From ZC4RG42 sp036676355 (lineage in GTDB: Bacteria; Pseudomonadota; Gammaproteobacteria; Burkholderiales; SG8-39): a stretch of DNA of 27,373 nucleotides. The DNA is taken from positions 1-27,373 of the forward strand of contig JAKFDA010000040.1 of the NCBI GenBank assembly GCA_036676355.1. Direction: 5' to 3'. The notes beneath the pieces were generated by a model. It saw only the letters and a list, made by a program, of their open reading frames with translations, ran no database searches and had not been told where the DNA came from. Numbering within the stretch: position 1 is the stretch's first letter; each line of letters starts with the position of its first letter. The position numbers and the translations under genes were made by a program. Shown here piece after piece: positions 17,325-26,041 of this stretch.

Positions 17325-20300
17325 ATGTTCAACTGGATCGTTCGCGCAAGCCTTGCCAATCGACTCATGGTGTTGGCGGTCGCCGCGTTGCTGATGGTGT
17401 ATGGCGCTATCAGCGCATGGCGCACACCTGTCGACGTCTTTCCGAATCTCAATAAGCCGCTGGTGACTGTGCTCACCGAAGCCGGCGGCATGGCGCCCGA
17501 AGAAGTGGAGTTGCTGGTCTCCTTCCCCATCGAGACGTTCTTGAACGGTTTGCCGGGCGTCACGCGCGTGCGTTCCGTTTCCGGCGTCGGCCTCTCCATC
17601 GTTTATGTCGAGTTCGGCTGGGGCACCGAGGTCTATCGCAACCGCCAACTGGTGGCCGAGCGACTGAACACCGTTGGAGAGCAGCTTCCATCGGGCATCA
17701 CCCCGACCATCGGACCGGTGTCTTCGATCATGGGCGAAATCATGCTGATCGCCCTGCCCGTCGCTTCAGGTGGCGCTACGCCTATGGAAGCGCGCGAGTA
17801 CGCAGACTTCGTATTGCGGCCGCGGCTCTTATCCGTGCCAGGAGTCGCGCAAGTCATCCCTATCGGCGGCGATGTACGCCAGCTTCGCATCGAGCCGAAC
17901 ACGGCACGCCTTGCGCAGTTCGATGTCTCACTTGGTCAAATCCGCGAAGCGACCCGCGGTTTCGCCGCCAACACAGGCGGTGGTTTTATCGACCTTAATG
18001 GCCGCGAGTACTTGATCCGCAATCTGGGCCGCACCGATCGCCTGGACGATCTACGCGGCCTCGCGGTGGCACACCGCAATGGCGCGCCGGTATTGCTCGA
18101 GCAAGTGGCGAACGTTCGCTATGCCGCAGGCGTGAAGCGCGGCGACGCCGGCTTCAACGGCAAGCCGGCGGTCATCGTCAGCGTCCAGAAGCAGCCCGAT
18201 GCCGACACCGTGCGACTGACCGAGCAAATCGAGATTGCGCTCGCCGAGTTGAAACAGGGACTGCCAGCCGGCGTCGCGACCCCGGAAATTCTGTTTCGCC
18301 AAAGTGCATTCATAGATGCATCGATTTCGAACGTCGCCGAGGCTTTGCGAGATGGGGCAATCCTCGTGGCCATCATCCTGTTCGCATTCCTGCTGAACAT
18401 ACGCACCACGCTCATTTCGCTGCTTGCGATTCCGCTCTCCCTCGCCGTAACCGCGATTGTCTTCCGGCTTTTTGATCTCTCGATCAATGTAATGACGCTC
18501 GGGGGACTCGCCATCGCGATCGGCGAATTGGTCGACGACGCTGTCGTTGATATCGAAAACATTCTGAGGCGGCTGCGCCAGGCCCGTACGCAAGGTGGCC
18601 TTTGGAATGCCATGGAGGTGATCTGGCGCGCGTCGGTCGAAGTGCGTTCGGGCATCGTCTACGCGACCATCATCGTGGTCTTGGTTTTCGTGCCGCTCTT
18701 TGCGCTGCCCGGGATCGAAGGCCGCCTTTTCGCGCCCCTGGGGATCGCCTACATCGTTTCGATTCTCGCTTCGATGTTGGTTTCGATGACGGTGACACCG
18801 GCGCTTGCCTCCTACCTGTTGCCGAAGATGCCGCAGCTGGAACGGCCGGAAAGCCCGCTCGTGCGTAAGCTCAAAGGCTGGGACCAACGACTGCTCGCAT
18901 GGTCTTTCGCACGCACAACGCCGATCTTCGCGGCAGCCGTCATCGCTACGTTGCTCGCAATGGCGTCCGTGCCATTTCTGCCGCGCGCTTTTTTGCCCGC
19001 GTTTAACGAAGGTTCCCTCGTTCTGTCATTGATGTTCGAACCGGGGACAGCTCTTGAGACGTCTAATCGGATGGGCGCGATCGCGGAAGATTTGATTCGC
19101 GAGGTGCCCGAAGTGGTGAAGGTCGGTCGCCGTACGGGGCGTGCCGAACTCGATGAGCATGCCGAGGGCGTGCACAGCTCGGAGATCGACGTTAATCTCA
19201 AGGCGATTGATCGTGATCGCGAAGCGGTCATGGCCGATATACGCAGCCGCCTGTCGATGCTTCCGGCCAGTGTCGCTGTTGGTCAGCCCATTTCGCATCG
19301 ACTCGATCACTTGCTCTCCGGTGTTCGCGCACAGCTAGTGGTGAAGGTTTTCGGTGGTGACACCGAGACCTTACGCACCCTGGGCGAACAAGTGCGACAG
19401 GCCCTCGCCGCCGTTCCCGGATTGGTCGATGTTTCAACGGAGAAACAAGTACTGATCCCCCAAATCAAAGTGCGCCTGGATTACCGTAAGGCGGCGCAAC
19501 ACGGCATTGCGCCCGGCGAGGCGCTGCAAGCGCTTCAGCTCTTATCCGATGGCACGCGCGAAGCCCAGCTTATCGACGGCGCGCGCCGTTTCGATGTGGT
19601 ACTGCGCCTACCCGACGAAGCACGCGCGCCGCAGCAGCTCGAGCGAATCATGCTGGAAGGTGCGAATGGCCCCATTCCGCTGTCGGCAATTGCGACTGTA
19701 GAGATGAGCGATGGGCCGAATCAGATCGGTCGCGAAAACAGCCGCCGACGTTTCGTCGTGTACGCCAATACCGACGGGCGCGACATGGGAGCCATTGTCG
19801 AGGCGGTGCGCGAGGCGACCGCGCGGCTCGCCATGCCGAAGGGGTACTTTGTTCAGCTCGAAGGCCAGTTCGAGGCACAGGAGCAAGCGACGCGCTTGAT
19901 TGCGTTGCTCTCGCTCGTGTCACTGTCGATGATGTTCCTGGTCCTGTATTCGCGCTATCGTTCGGCCGCTTTGGCGGGCGTCATTATGATCAACATTCCC
20001 TTCGCGCTCATTGGAAGCGTGATCGCAATGTGGATCGCCGGCGTCTCGCTTTCTGTTGCGTCCATGGTGGGCTTTGTGACGCTCACCGGCATTTCTAGCC
20101 GTAACGGCATCCTGAAAATCAGCCATTACCTCAATCTCTGCCGCAACGAGGGCGAAGCGTTCGGCAGGCCGATGATCGTACGAGGTTCGCTTGAACGCTT
20201 GACGCCCGTGCTCATGACTGCGCTAGTGGCCGCCTTTGCGCTGCTGCCGTTGCTCTTCGCGGCCGATGCGCCAGGCAAGGAGATACTGCATCCTGTGGCA

Positions 20301-20426
20301 GTCGTGATCTTCGGTGGACTCATCAGCTCCACCTTGCTCGATACGGTGCTCACCCCCTTGGTGTTCGAGCGCGTTGGGCGCAAGGCGGTTGAGCGCCTCA
20401 TGCAAGACGAAGCACAGACCTATTGA
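17325..20426 (+). CDS. czcA: CzcA-like HME-RND metal efflux pump
   Basis: A 1033-residue inner-membrane RND proton antiporter of the heavy-metal efflux (HME) class, with two transmembrane halves and two large periplasmic loops. The helix-4 proton-relay motif reads GELVDDAVVDIEN (E401, D404, D405, D409, E411). This is more acidic than the CusA version in the other operon and lacks the CusA methionine triad, so a divalent cation is likelier than Cu(I). The helix-4 motif also differs from the classic CzcA DGAVV form, so Zn/Co/Cd specificity should not be assumed. It starts 9 bases after the adaptor gene, with a weak ribosome-binding site, suggesting coupling. Confidence 0.93.
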   Translation: MFNWIVRASLANRLMVLAVAALLMVYGAISAWRTPVDVFPNLNKPLVTVLTEAGGMAPEEVELLVSFPIETFLNGLPGVTRVRSVSGVGLSIVYVEFGWGTEVYRNRQLVAERLNTVGEQLPSGITPTIGPVSSIMGEIMLIALPVASGGATPMEAREYADFVLRPRLLSVPGVAQVIPIGGDVRQLRIEPNTARLAQFDVSLGQIREATRGFAANTGGGFIDLNGREYLIRNLGRTDRLDDLRGLAVAHRNGAPVLLEQVANVRYAAGVKRGDAGFNGKPAVIVSVQKQPDADTVRLTEQIEIALAELKQGLPAGVATPEILFRQSAFIDASISNVAEALRDGAILVAIILFAFLLNIRTTLISLLAIPLSLAVTAIVFRLFDLSINVMTLGGLAIAIGELVDDAVVDIENILRRLRQARTQGGLWNAMEVIWRASVEVRSGIVYATIIVVLVFVPLFALPGIEGRLFAPLGIAYIVSILASMLVSMTVTPALASYLLPKMPQLERPESPLVRKLKGWDQRLLAWSFARTTPIFAAAVIATLLAMASVPFLPRAFLPAFNEGSLVLSLMFEPGTALETSNRMGAIAEDLIREVPEVVKVGRRTGRAELDEHAEGVHSSEIDVNLKAIDRDREAVMADIRSRLSMLPASVAVGQPISHRLDHLLSGVRAQLVVKVFGGDTETLRTLGEQVRQALAAVPGLVDVSTEKQVLIPQIKVRLDYRKAAQHGIAPGEALQALQLLSDGTREAQLIDGARRFDVVLRLPDEARAPQQLERIMLEGANGPIPLSAIATVEMSDGPNQIGRENSRRRFVVYANTDGRDMGAIVEAVREATARLAMPKGYFVQLEGQFEAQEQATRLIALLSLVSLSMMFLVLYSRYRSAALAGVIMINIPFALIGSVIAMWIAGVSLSVASMVGFVTLTGISSRNGILKISHYLNLCRNEGEAFGRPMIVRGSLERLTPVLMTALVAAFALLPLLFAADAPGKEILHPVAVVIFGGLISSTLLDTVLTPLVFERVGRKAVERLMQDEAQTY

Positions 20427-20487
20427 TTTCGAAAAAGGGCGTGCGATGCGGCCCTGTGTAATGCATCGCTTGTTCGAGGAGTTGATG

Positions 20488-20850
20488 ATGAAACGATTTC
20501 TGATGGTGGCTGCGATGTGTCTTTCCAGCGCCGCGGTGTGGGCGCACAGTGCGGGCGAGCCAAAGCATGGCGGCGTCGTGGCCGCAGCCAATGAGCTGGA
20601 GTATGAGTTAGTAGCCGAGCCGAAAGTCATGCAGCTCTATGTGCGCGACCACGGGAAGCCGGTGGACGTCTCCAATGGAAGCGCCAAGCTGACGCTGCTC
20701 TCGGGACAAGCCAAGCAGGAGGTCGAGCTTAAGCCCGCCGGCGACAAGTTCGAAGCAGCTGGCTCGTTCAACGCTGCGCCCGGTACGAAAGCCGTTGCGG
20801 TGATCCACTTGAAGGGCAAGCCGCTCACCGCGCGATTCACGTTGAAGTGA
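20488..20850 (+). CDS. Small periplasmic protein downstream of the HME-RND pump
   Basis: A 120-residue secreted protein: signal peptide (1-19, ending AAVWA), then HSAGEPKHGGVV at the mature N-terminus, and one beta-rich domain ending KPLTARFTLK. Similar small proteins with an N-terminal His-containing HGG motif are seen beside metal-efflux RND genes; I know of no assigned function. The ATG at 20488 is preferred over the adjacent one at 20485 and over longer readings, because GAGGAG (20476-20481) lies 6 bases upstream and the signal peptide begins there. It lies 61 bases after the pump gene and is probably the last working gene of the operon. A metal-binding chaperone role is inference. Confidence 0.78.
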   Translation: MKRFLMVAAMCLSSAAVWAHSAGEPKHGGVVAAANELEYELVAEPKVMQLYVRDHGKPVDVSNGSAKLTLLSGQAKQEVELKPAGDKFEAAGSFNAAPGTKAVAVIHLKGKPLTARFTLK

Positions 20851-20915
20851 TACTGAATCGTGATGCGGCGCAAACTCCGTGTGTGCGGCGCTTTGCATAA
20901 AGGAAGGGTGAAGCG

Positions 20916-21181
20916 ATGTTCTAACCGATCAAACTGGCGCCGGCGGCCCTCATCATCGTGGCGGTCACCGAACTGGACAAGGTGACCGCCTGGCTGGGTG
21001 CCTTGCTTAATCGTTACCCATCATTTCGTTGATCGCGTTTGGCTGGCTCTACTATGATGAAACGCGAGACTTGCACCTGGTCGGTAAAGTATCGCGGGCG
21101 ACGCTCTGGTTGGTCGTTCCCACACTGCCGATGTTCTTGGTTTTTTCGGCGCTTGTGCGTCATAGCCGGCGCGTATGTTGA
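20916..21181 (+). pseudogene. Broken DUF3147-family membrane protein gene
   Basis: An ATG with a purine-rich ribosome-binding site (AAGGAAGG just upstream) is followed at codon 3 by TAA (20922-20924). The frame then continues as PIKLAPAALIIVAVTELDK and LGALLNR. After a one-base loss near 21013 the reading resumes in the next frame as LPIISLIAFGWLYYDE and ATLWLVVPTLPMFLVFSAL, ending at a TGA at 21179. Joined, these pieces match the layout of DUF3147 small membrane proteins (ALLIVAVTE, LGxLLxxLPLxSLxAxxWLY, FWLVxPSLPMFL). The usual last membrane helices are missing. So the gene carries a nonsense codon, a frameshift and a 3' truncation. The family assignment is from memory of the pattern. Confidence 0.65.
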
Positions 21182-21265
21182 TGGGTTTATGCAAAACATC
21201 GATTGGCGGCAGACAATCGCCCGCTTTGATGGTTGCAAACCATCCATCAACTGAGGAGATCCGAT

Positions 21266-21703
21266 ATGAAATGGATTACGCGAGAACGCCCGAAGATCGA
21301 CCGCATTGCCTGTCCTTGGCTCATCGCGCGGTTCATCGACAAGGACGCCGAATTCCTTTATGTCGCGGCTGGTCAAGTGAAGACAATGGCTGCGCAGACC
21401 GGCGCCATCCCGTATGACGTGCCCGATGTGGAGTACACGCATGACGGAGATTACTGCAGCTTTGACGCCTTCCTCCAAAAACACAACCTGGAGGACGCCG
21501 CCCTGCAGAAGCTTGCCGTAATCGTCCGTGGTGCTGATACGGGTCGATTGGACCTCGCCCCACAGGCGGCAGGTCTGCTTGCGATCTCTTTGGGCTTGAA
21601 CATGAACATCCAAGACGATCACGCGTTATTGAAGCAAGGCATGGTTATCTATGACGCGCTCTACGCTTGGTGTGAAGAATCCGAACCAGAAACGCATACC
21701 TAG
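21266..21703 (+). CDS. ChrB C-terminal-domain protein (chromate-resistance-like)
   Basis: A 145-residue protein that begins KWITRERPKIDRIACPWLI and continues with RFIDKDAEFLYV, the hallmark of the ChrB C-terminal domain (chromate resistance exported/regulatory protein family). Full ChrB is about 300 residues with an N-terminal domain; here only the C-terminal domain is present, a free-standing form also seen elsewhere. Conserved Cys14 (ACPWL), His63 (EYTHDGDYCSFD) and nearby acidic residues could bind metal. The ATG at 21266 is chosen over the upstream in-frame ATG at 21233, because GAGGAG (21253-21258) lies 7 bases before it. No chrA chromate transporter is in the window. The protein appears intact although both flanks contain gene relics. 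Confidence 0.85.
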   Translation: MKWITRERPKIDRIACPWLIARFIDKDAEFLYVAAGQVKTMAAQTGAIPYDVPDVEYTHDGDYCSFDAFLQKHNLEDAALQKLAVIVRGADTGRLDLAPQAAGLLAISLGLNMNIQDDHALLKQGMVIYDALYAWCEESEPETHT

Positions 21704-22649
21704 CGGATTTAAACTTGCGTGGCGTGTCGGTGCCGCACATTTACCGTGAGACGCTCGCGATGAACGGACGCTTGCGACCCTCCGCTCCGGTACGTTGGGA
21801 TGTCCTGCACAAAGCCTTGCCCGCGGTTGGCAAACTGGAAGCCGTACTCGGGAATGGTGACCTTGGAGCCGAAGCTCGAGAAGTGCCAAGCGCCAGTGTC
21901 AGCGATACAGCAGTGGCGCAAAACATTCGAGCAGACTTGCGAGCACTTCGCCGCTCAACTCTCGCGTCAATTGCCACCGCCCATTCATGTCGAATGGTAT
22001 GACTCTTCATAACGCTTTCCTCGTTGCGGATGCTGACTACCTACGCCACTTCAGGCCTGACGCTGCGGCTGGCGCGTATCGTGTCCAGCAACTGAAAGCG
22101 CGCCACCAAACTCTTCTTGAACCGAAGGACACTCCTCCTCAGGGTGCCGGACTACCGGATGGCAGAGGACCATCGACCCGAATTGCTTTTGTCATATTTG
22201 CCCGACAATCTACTTCGCAGGTGCATCAAACGACCTGTCTCGTTTTAACGAAATCGAAATGTTCGTCGTCCACAATTCTCTCGGCATGTTGAATTCTTCG
22301 GCGGCTACACTTCTTATGAGCCACCTGAACAACGCAGAGGCGTATTCCCATGGCGGTTGGCTAACCTGTAAAAGTCGCGGCAGTGAAGTGCACTTCTTTT
22401 GACGCGCTTTTGGTTGTACTGCTGAGTAGCCGATCCGATGAGGTAACTTGATGACGCGGGGCGACAAAAAACCAGACAGCTGCCGTGAAGCGCTGTAAAA
22501 AATCGTGTCACTCAAACAGCGGCGCTACCTTCGCCCGATAATGCGTCGCAGGAGAGGCCGATTAAGGAAGCAGGTCGTCGACGTCCCGCATATAGGTTGG
22601 CATGTCCGTCGCAGAAGTACGGCATGCTTTGAAGGAGACGATTAAAACC
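21704..22649. other. Gene-poor, decayed region between the ChrB-like gene and the gsp operon
   Basis: About 950 bases with no intact recognisable gene. The first 220 bases contain a frameshifted minus-strand relic (listed separately). On the plus strand, a frame ending at 22012 closes with an unidentified C-terminus-like piece (TFEQTCEHFAAQLSRQL). Bases 22013-22600 contain only short frames on either strand without ribosome-binding sites or familiar motifs. A 12-base perfect palindrome GAAGTGCACTTC followed by TTTT lies at 22385-22400. The promoter of the gsp operon should be in the last few hundred bases, but I could not place it. Confidence 0.5.
21735..21928 (-). pseudogene. Relic resembling gamma-glutamyltransferase, with several frameshifts
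   Basis: Reading the minus strand from about 21928 downward, one frame gives TAVSLT. A second gives SSFGSKVTIPEYGFQFANRG and QGF. A third gives AGHPNVPER, and the first returns with GRKRPF. In this order they follow the conserved stretch of gamma-glutamyltransferases that reads roughly AVSLxxS..FGSxVxxPxxGFxxxNRGxxF..D..HPN....KRP.H. No single frame carries the whole stretch, so at least three small insertions or deletions are needed. Only this fragment (about 60 codons of a roughly 550-residue protein) remains. The call is from motif memory and could be wrong. Confidence 0.45.
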
Positions 22650-23075
22650 ATGCTCAAACAAGCGCGCTGGTCGCGAGGCTTTACGCTGCTTGAACTGCTT
22701 GTCGTGATGGTGATCATTGGCCTGCTCGCCGGCTACGTCGCGCCACGTTATTTCTCGCAACTCGGTAAAGCTGAAGTCAAAACCGCGCAAGCGCAGATCA
22801 ACGCATTGGGCAAGGCGCTCGATCACTACCGACTCGACACAGGCCATTACCCGTCCTCGGAGCAGGGCCTAGCGGTACTCGTCACGAAGCCGGAAAACGA
22901 GGCGAAGTGGTCCGGCCCCTATCTCGAAAAGGCCGTCCCGCTCGACCCCTGGGGGAAACCTTATCAGTACCGTTTTCCCGGGCAGCATGCCGAGTACGAC
23001 CTTTTCTCCTTCGGCAAGGATGGACAACCGGGCGGAACCGAACACGCCGCCGACGTTACGAGTTGGGGTTCGTAA
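22650..23075 (+). CDS. gspG: Type II secretion major pseudopilin GspG
   Basis: A 141-residue prepilin-like protein. A short basic leader MLKQARWSRG is followed by the prepilin-peptidase site G|FTLLELLVVMVII with Glu at +5, then the long hydrophobic N-terminal helix, and the GspG-type C-terminal part (YPSSEQGL, DPWGKPYQYRFPG, EYDLFSFGKDG) including the calcium-binding Asp-rich end. The length matches GspG. The ATG at 22650 is chosen over the in-frame ATG at 22602 because it leaves a normal short leader; AAGGAG (22632-22637) precedes it at a somewhat long spacing of 12 bases. It is the first gene of the secretion operon. Pseudopilins of this type build the periplasmic pseudopilus. Confidence 0.95.
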   Translation: MLKQARWSRGFTLLELLVVMVIIGLLAGYVAPRYFSQLGKAEVKTAQAQINALGKALDHYRLDTGHYPSSEQGLAVLVTKPENEAKWSGPYLEKAVPLDPWGKPYQYRFPGQHAEYDLFSFGKDGQPGGTEHAADVTSWGS

Positions 23076-23177
23076 ACTGCAGGAAGCCGCACTCGCCCCG
23101 GATCGACGGAAAAATTCCTGAGCACCGGGAATCCCTCATAGTTGCTCGCGCCGCAGGCGCAGCCGAGGAAGAAGTTT

Positions 23178-24356
23178 ATGCAGTTCGAAATCCGGGGGCT
23201 GAAAGGCGCACAAGGCGTTGTGAGCGTTTCGGTCAACGCCATCGACGAAACATCGGCGTTGGCGCTAGCACGAGCGCAGGGGCTGGCGGTTTTGTCCGTG
23301 CGCGGCAGGCGCGGTTTCGCGTTGCCATCGTTGCGCAAGGCATTCCCGTTGCTGCTGTTCGCGCAGGAACTGCTGGCGCTGCTCGCCGCTGGACTATCTC
23401 TCGTCGAGGTCATCGAGACCATGATCGAGAAGGAACAGCGGCCGGAGACCCGTAAACTGCTCATCGAGTTGCGCGACAAGTTGTTCGAAGGACGTTCGTT
23501 TTCGCAGACGCTCGAAGCGCATCCGACAACATTTCCGACACTGTTCGTCGCCACGGTTCGCGCCGCGGAACGTACCGGCGACCTGCCCGAAGCGCTGACG
23601 CGCTATATCGCCTATCACGAACGTGTCGACCTGGTGCGCAAGAAGATCGTCAGCGCATCGATCTATCCGGCCGTGCTCATTACGGTCGGGGGGCTGGTCA
23701 CGCTCTTTCTGCTCGCCTATGTCGTGCCGCGCTTTGCCGGCATTTACGCCGACGCAGGTCGGGAACTGCCGCTGCTGTCGCGCCTACTCATGGAATGGGG
23801 ACTGCTGCTCAACGAACACGGTACGACCGCGCTTGCGCTCGGGCTATGCCTGATCGCGCTCCTGGTCTTCGGCCTAATGCGCGCGCCGGCATTGTTCGCC
23901 CGTCTCGCACAGCGCCTGCCAAGCATCGGTGAACGAATGCGCGTGTACCAGATCGCCCGCTTCTATCGCACGCTGGGCATGCTGCTGCGCGGCGGCACAC
24001 CGCTTGTGCCGGCGCTGGCGATGGTGGCCGGATTATTGCCAATGCAGATGCGTCCGTCGCTGGGCGCTGCAACGCAACGGGTACGCGAGGGCGCCAGCGT
24101 TTCGGTCGCCATGGATGCCGAGCGACTCACCACCCCGGTGGCATTGCGCATGCTTCGCGTCGGCGAGAAAAGCGGCGACATGGCCGAAATGATGGAGCGC
24201 ATCGCGGTGTTTCACGATGAAGAACTGGCGCGCTGGATCGACTGGTTCACCAAGCTGTTCGAACCGCTGTTGATGGCCGTCATCGGCATCGTCATCGGCG
24301 TGATCGTCGTACTGATGTATCTGCCGATCTTTGAACTGGCCGGGAGCCTGCAATGA
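23178..24356 (+). CDS. gspF: Type II secretion inner-membrane platform protein GspF
   Basis: A 392-residue member of the GspF/PilC family. It has an N-terminal soluble segment (about 1-65), then two copies of the GspF cytoplasmic domain with transmembrane segments at about 165-190, 215-240 and 365-388. Typical motifs include FAQELLALLAAGLSLVEVIE in the first copy, and FYRTLGMLLRGGTPLVPAL and MLRVGEKSGDMAEM in the second. The start at 23178 has GAGGAAG just upstream and gives the expected N-terminus; the in-frame ATG at 23142 adds 12 unlikely residues. A 102-base gap separates it from gspG. Its stop overlaps the gspE start by 4 bases. Confidence 0.95.
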   Translation: MQFEIRGLKGAQGVVSVSVNAIDETSALALARAQGLAVLSVRGRRGFALPSLRKAFPLLLFAQELLALLAAGLSLVEVIETMIEKEQRPETRKLLIELRDKLFEGRSFSQTLEAHPTTFPTLFVATVRAAERTGDLPEALTRYIAYHERVDLVRKKIVSASIYPAVLITVGGLVTLFLLAYVVPRFAGIYADAGRELPLLSRLLMEWGLLLNEHGTTALALGLCLIALLVFGLMRAPALFARLAQRLPSIGERMRVYQIARFYRTLGMLLRGGTPLVPALAMVAGLLPMQMRPSLGAATQRVREGASVSVAMDAERLTTPVALRMLRVGEKSGDMAEMMERIAVFHDEELARWIDWFTKLFEPLLMAVIGIVIGVIVVLMYLPIFELAGSLQ

Positions 24357-26041
24357 ATATGGCGGAAGACGTACTCGCGCCATTTTCCGCCGAGGAAATA
24401 GCGGAGGCGCGCAAGCTCGCGCTCAGTCGGGAGTCGACCGTCACTGCCGCCCTGGATGAACTGACCGGATTACCGGCGGAAGCGTTTGCCGTCCGTCTCG
24501 GCGCAACGCTTCATTACCCGGTCGCGACCATGGAGGATCTGCATCGCTGGACGCCGGCGTTCGAACTGCTGCCGTTCGGCGAAGCGCTACGCGCGCAGAT
24601 GTTGCTGTTCCGCGACGATGAAGCGCAACTGCGACTGGTGCTGGGCGATCCCTTCGCCGCGGACCAGATCGCCTGGGCCGATGAGCGCATCGGCGAAGCA
24701 TTCACCTGGGCGCTGGCGCATCACGCCGATGTCGCAGCCTACCTGGCGCGGCAGGAGGAATCGCTCTCGGCCGTGGCGGCGATGCTGCCAGCAACCATGG
24801 CCGTCACCACCGATCTGTCCGGCATCGAGAATCTTTCGTTTCTCAGCATTACCGAAGACACCAGTCAGGTTGTGCGCCTGGTTCGGTCCACGCTCTACGA
24901 CGCGCTCAAAACCGAAGCTTCCGACATCCATCTGGAAACCGGCCCGAGCGGGCTGGGCATCAAATATCGCATCGACGGCGTGCTGGTCTATATCGGCAGC
25001 CTGCCCGGACTCGAACTGGCCGAACAGGTGATCTCGCGCGTCAAGGTGATGGCGGAGCTGGATATTTCCGAACGGCGCGTGCCGCAGGATGGCCGCTTCA
25101 AGGTCAGCGTGCGCGGCCGCGAGATCGATTTTCGCGTCTCGATCATGCCGTCGATTTTCGGCGAGGACGCGGTGCTGCGGATACTCGACAAGCAATTGCT
25201 TGCCGATGAGGCACGTGGCCTGACGCTGGACAGCATCGGCTTCGACAGCAAGGCACGCGGCACATTGCGCAAGCTTGCCTCCGAGCCGTACGGCATGCTG
25301 CTGATCACCGGGCCGACCGGCAGCGGCAAGACCACGACGTTGTACGCCGCGATTTCCGAAACGAATCTGGGGCGCGACAAAATCATCACGATCGAGGATC
25401 CGGTCGAGTATCAACTGCCGGGTGTACTGCAGATTCCGGTGAACGAAAAAAAGGGGCTGACGTTCGCGCGCGGTCTGCGCTCGATTCTGCGTCACGATCC
25501 GGACCGCGTGATGGTGGGTGAAATCCGCGACCCGGAAACCGCGCAGATCGCCATTCAAGCCGCGCTCACGGGTCATCTGGTGTTCACCACCGTTCACGCC
25601 AACAACGTGTTCGATGTGCTCGGGCGATTCACCCACATGGGCGTCGACACCTACAGTTTCGCCGCCGCGCTCAACGGCGTCGTGGCGCAGCGCCTGATTC
25701 GTCTGAACTGCACGCACTGCAGCGCACCGGTCGCGCCGACGCCGCAGGAACTGGCCGACTCGGGAATCGATCCAGGCGAGTTCGAAGTGTGCGAATTTCG
25801 CGCCGGGCGCGGCTGCGGCAATTGCCGCGGCACCGGTTACAAGGGACGAACCGCGATCGCCGAAGTCATGGTGCTCACGGACGAGTTGCGTGAAATGATC
25901 GTCGAACGCGCACCGATTCGCTCTCTTAAAGACACGGCGCGCCGCAACGGCACACGGTTCCTGCGCGATGCGGCGGTGGAACTCGTGACCCGGGGGCAAA
26001 CGAGCCTCGAGGAGATCAACCGTGTCACCTTCGTGGCTTAG
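24353..26041 (+). CDS. gspE: Type II secretion / type IV pilus assembly ATPase GspE
   Basis: A 562-residue hexameric ATPase of the GspE/PilB family. The N-terminal domain (about 1-150) resembles the GspE/PilB N-terminal domain. The catalytic half has the Walker A motif GPTGSGKTT (320-328), an Asp box (ITIEDPVEYQL), a Walker B region VGEIRDPETA (E390, R392, D393), a His box (FTTVHANN), and a four-Cys zinc site C453/C456/C488/C491. All expected motifs are intact. It powers pseudopilus assembly from the cytoplasmic face, docking on GspF and a GspL-type partner. It overlaps the upstream gene by 4 bases and the downstream gene by 20 bases. Confidence 0.96.
   Translation: MNMAEDVLAPFSAEEIAEARKLALSRESTVTAALDELTGLPAEAFAVRLGATLHYPVATMEDLHRWTPAFELLPFGEALRAQMLLFRDDEAQLRLVLGDPFAADQIAWADERIGEAFTWALAHHADVAAYLARQEESLSAVAAMLPATMAVTTDLSGIENLSFLSITEDTSQVVRLVRSTLYDALKTEASDIHLETGPSGLGIKYRIDGVLVYIGSLPGLELAEQVISRVKVMAELDISERRVPQDGRFKVSVRGREIDFRVSIMPSIFGEDAVLRILDKQLLADEARGLTLDSIGFDSKARGTLRKLASEPYGMLLITGPTGSGKTTTLYAAISETNLGRDKIITIEDPVEYQLPGVLQIPVNEKKGLTFARGLRSILRHDPDRVMVGEIRDPETAQIAIQAALTGHLVFTTVHANNVFDVLGRFTHMGVDTYSFAAALNGVVAQRLIRLNCTHCSAPVAPTPQELADSGIDPGEFEVCEFRAGRGCGNCRGTGYKGRTAIAEVMVLTDELREMIVERAPIRSLKDTARRNGTRFLRDAAVELVTRGQTSLEEINRVTFVA

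Noticed and set aside
21987..22292. A 101-codon plus-strand frame after the relic region
   Set aside because: No good ribosome-binding site and no recognisable motif; it begins inside the decayed sequence.
22385..22400. Palindrome GAAGTGCACTTC followed by TTTT as an intrinsic terminator
   Set aside because: Forming a loop leaves only a 4-bp stem, and no gene ends nearby; left as a note in the region description.
22210..22515. A 101-codon minus-strand frame in the gene-poor region
   Set aside because: No ribosome-binding site, family signal or neighbouring partner; likely chance.
20850..22649. Insertion sequence or transposase as the cause of the decayed region
   Set aside because: I found no transposase motif, terminal inverted repeats or target-site duplication there.
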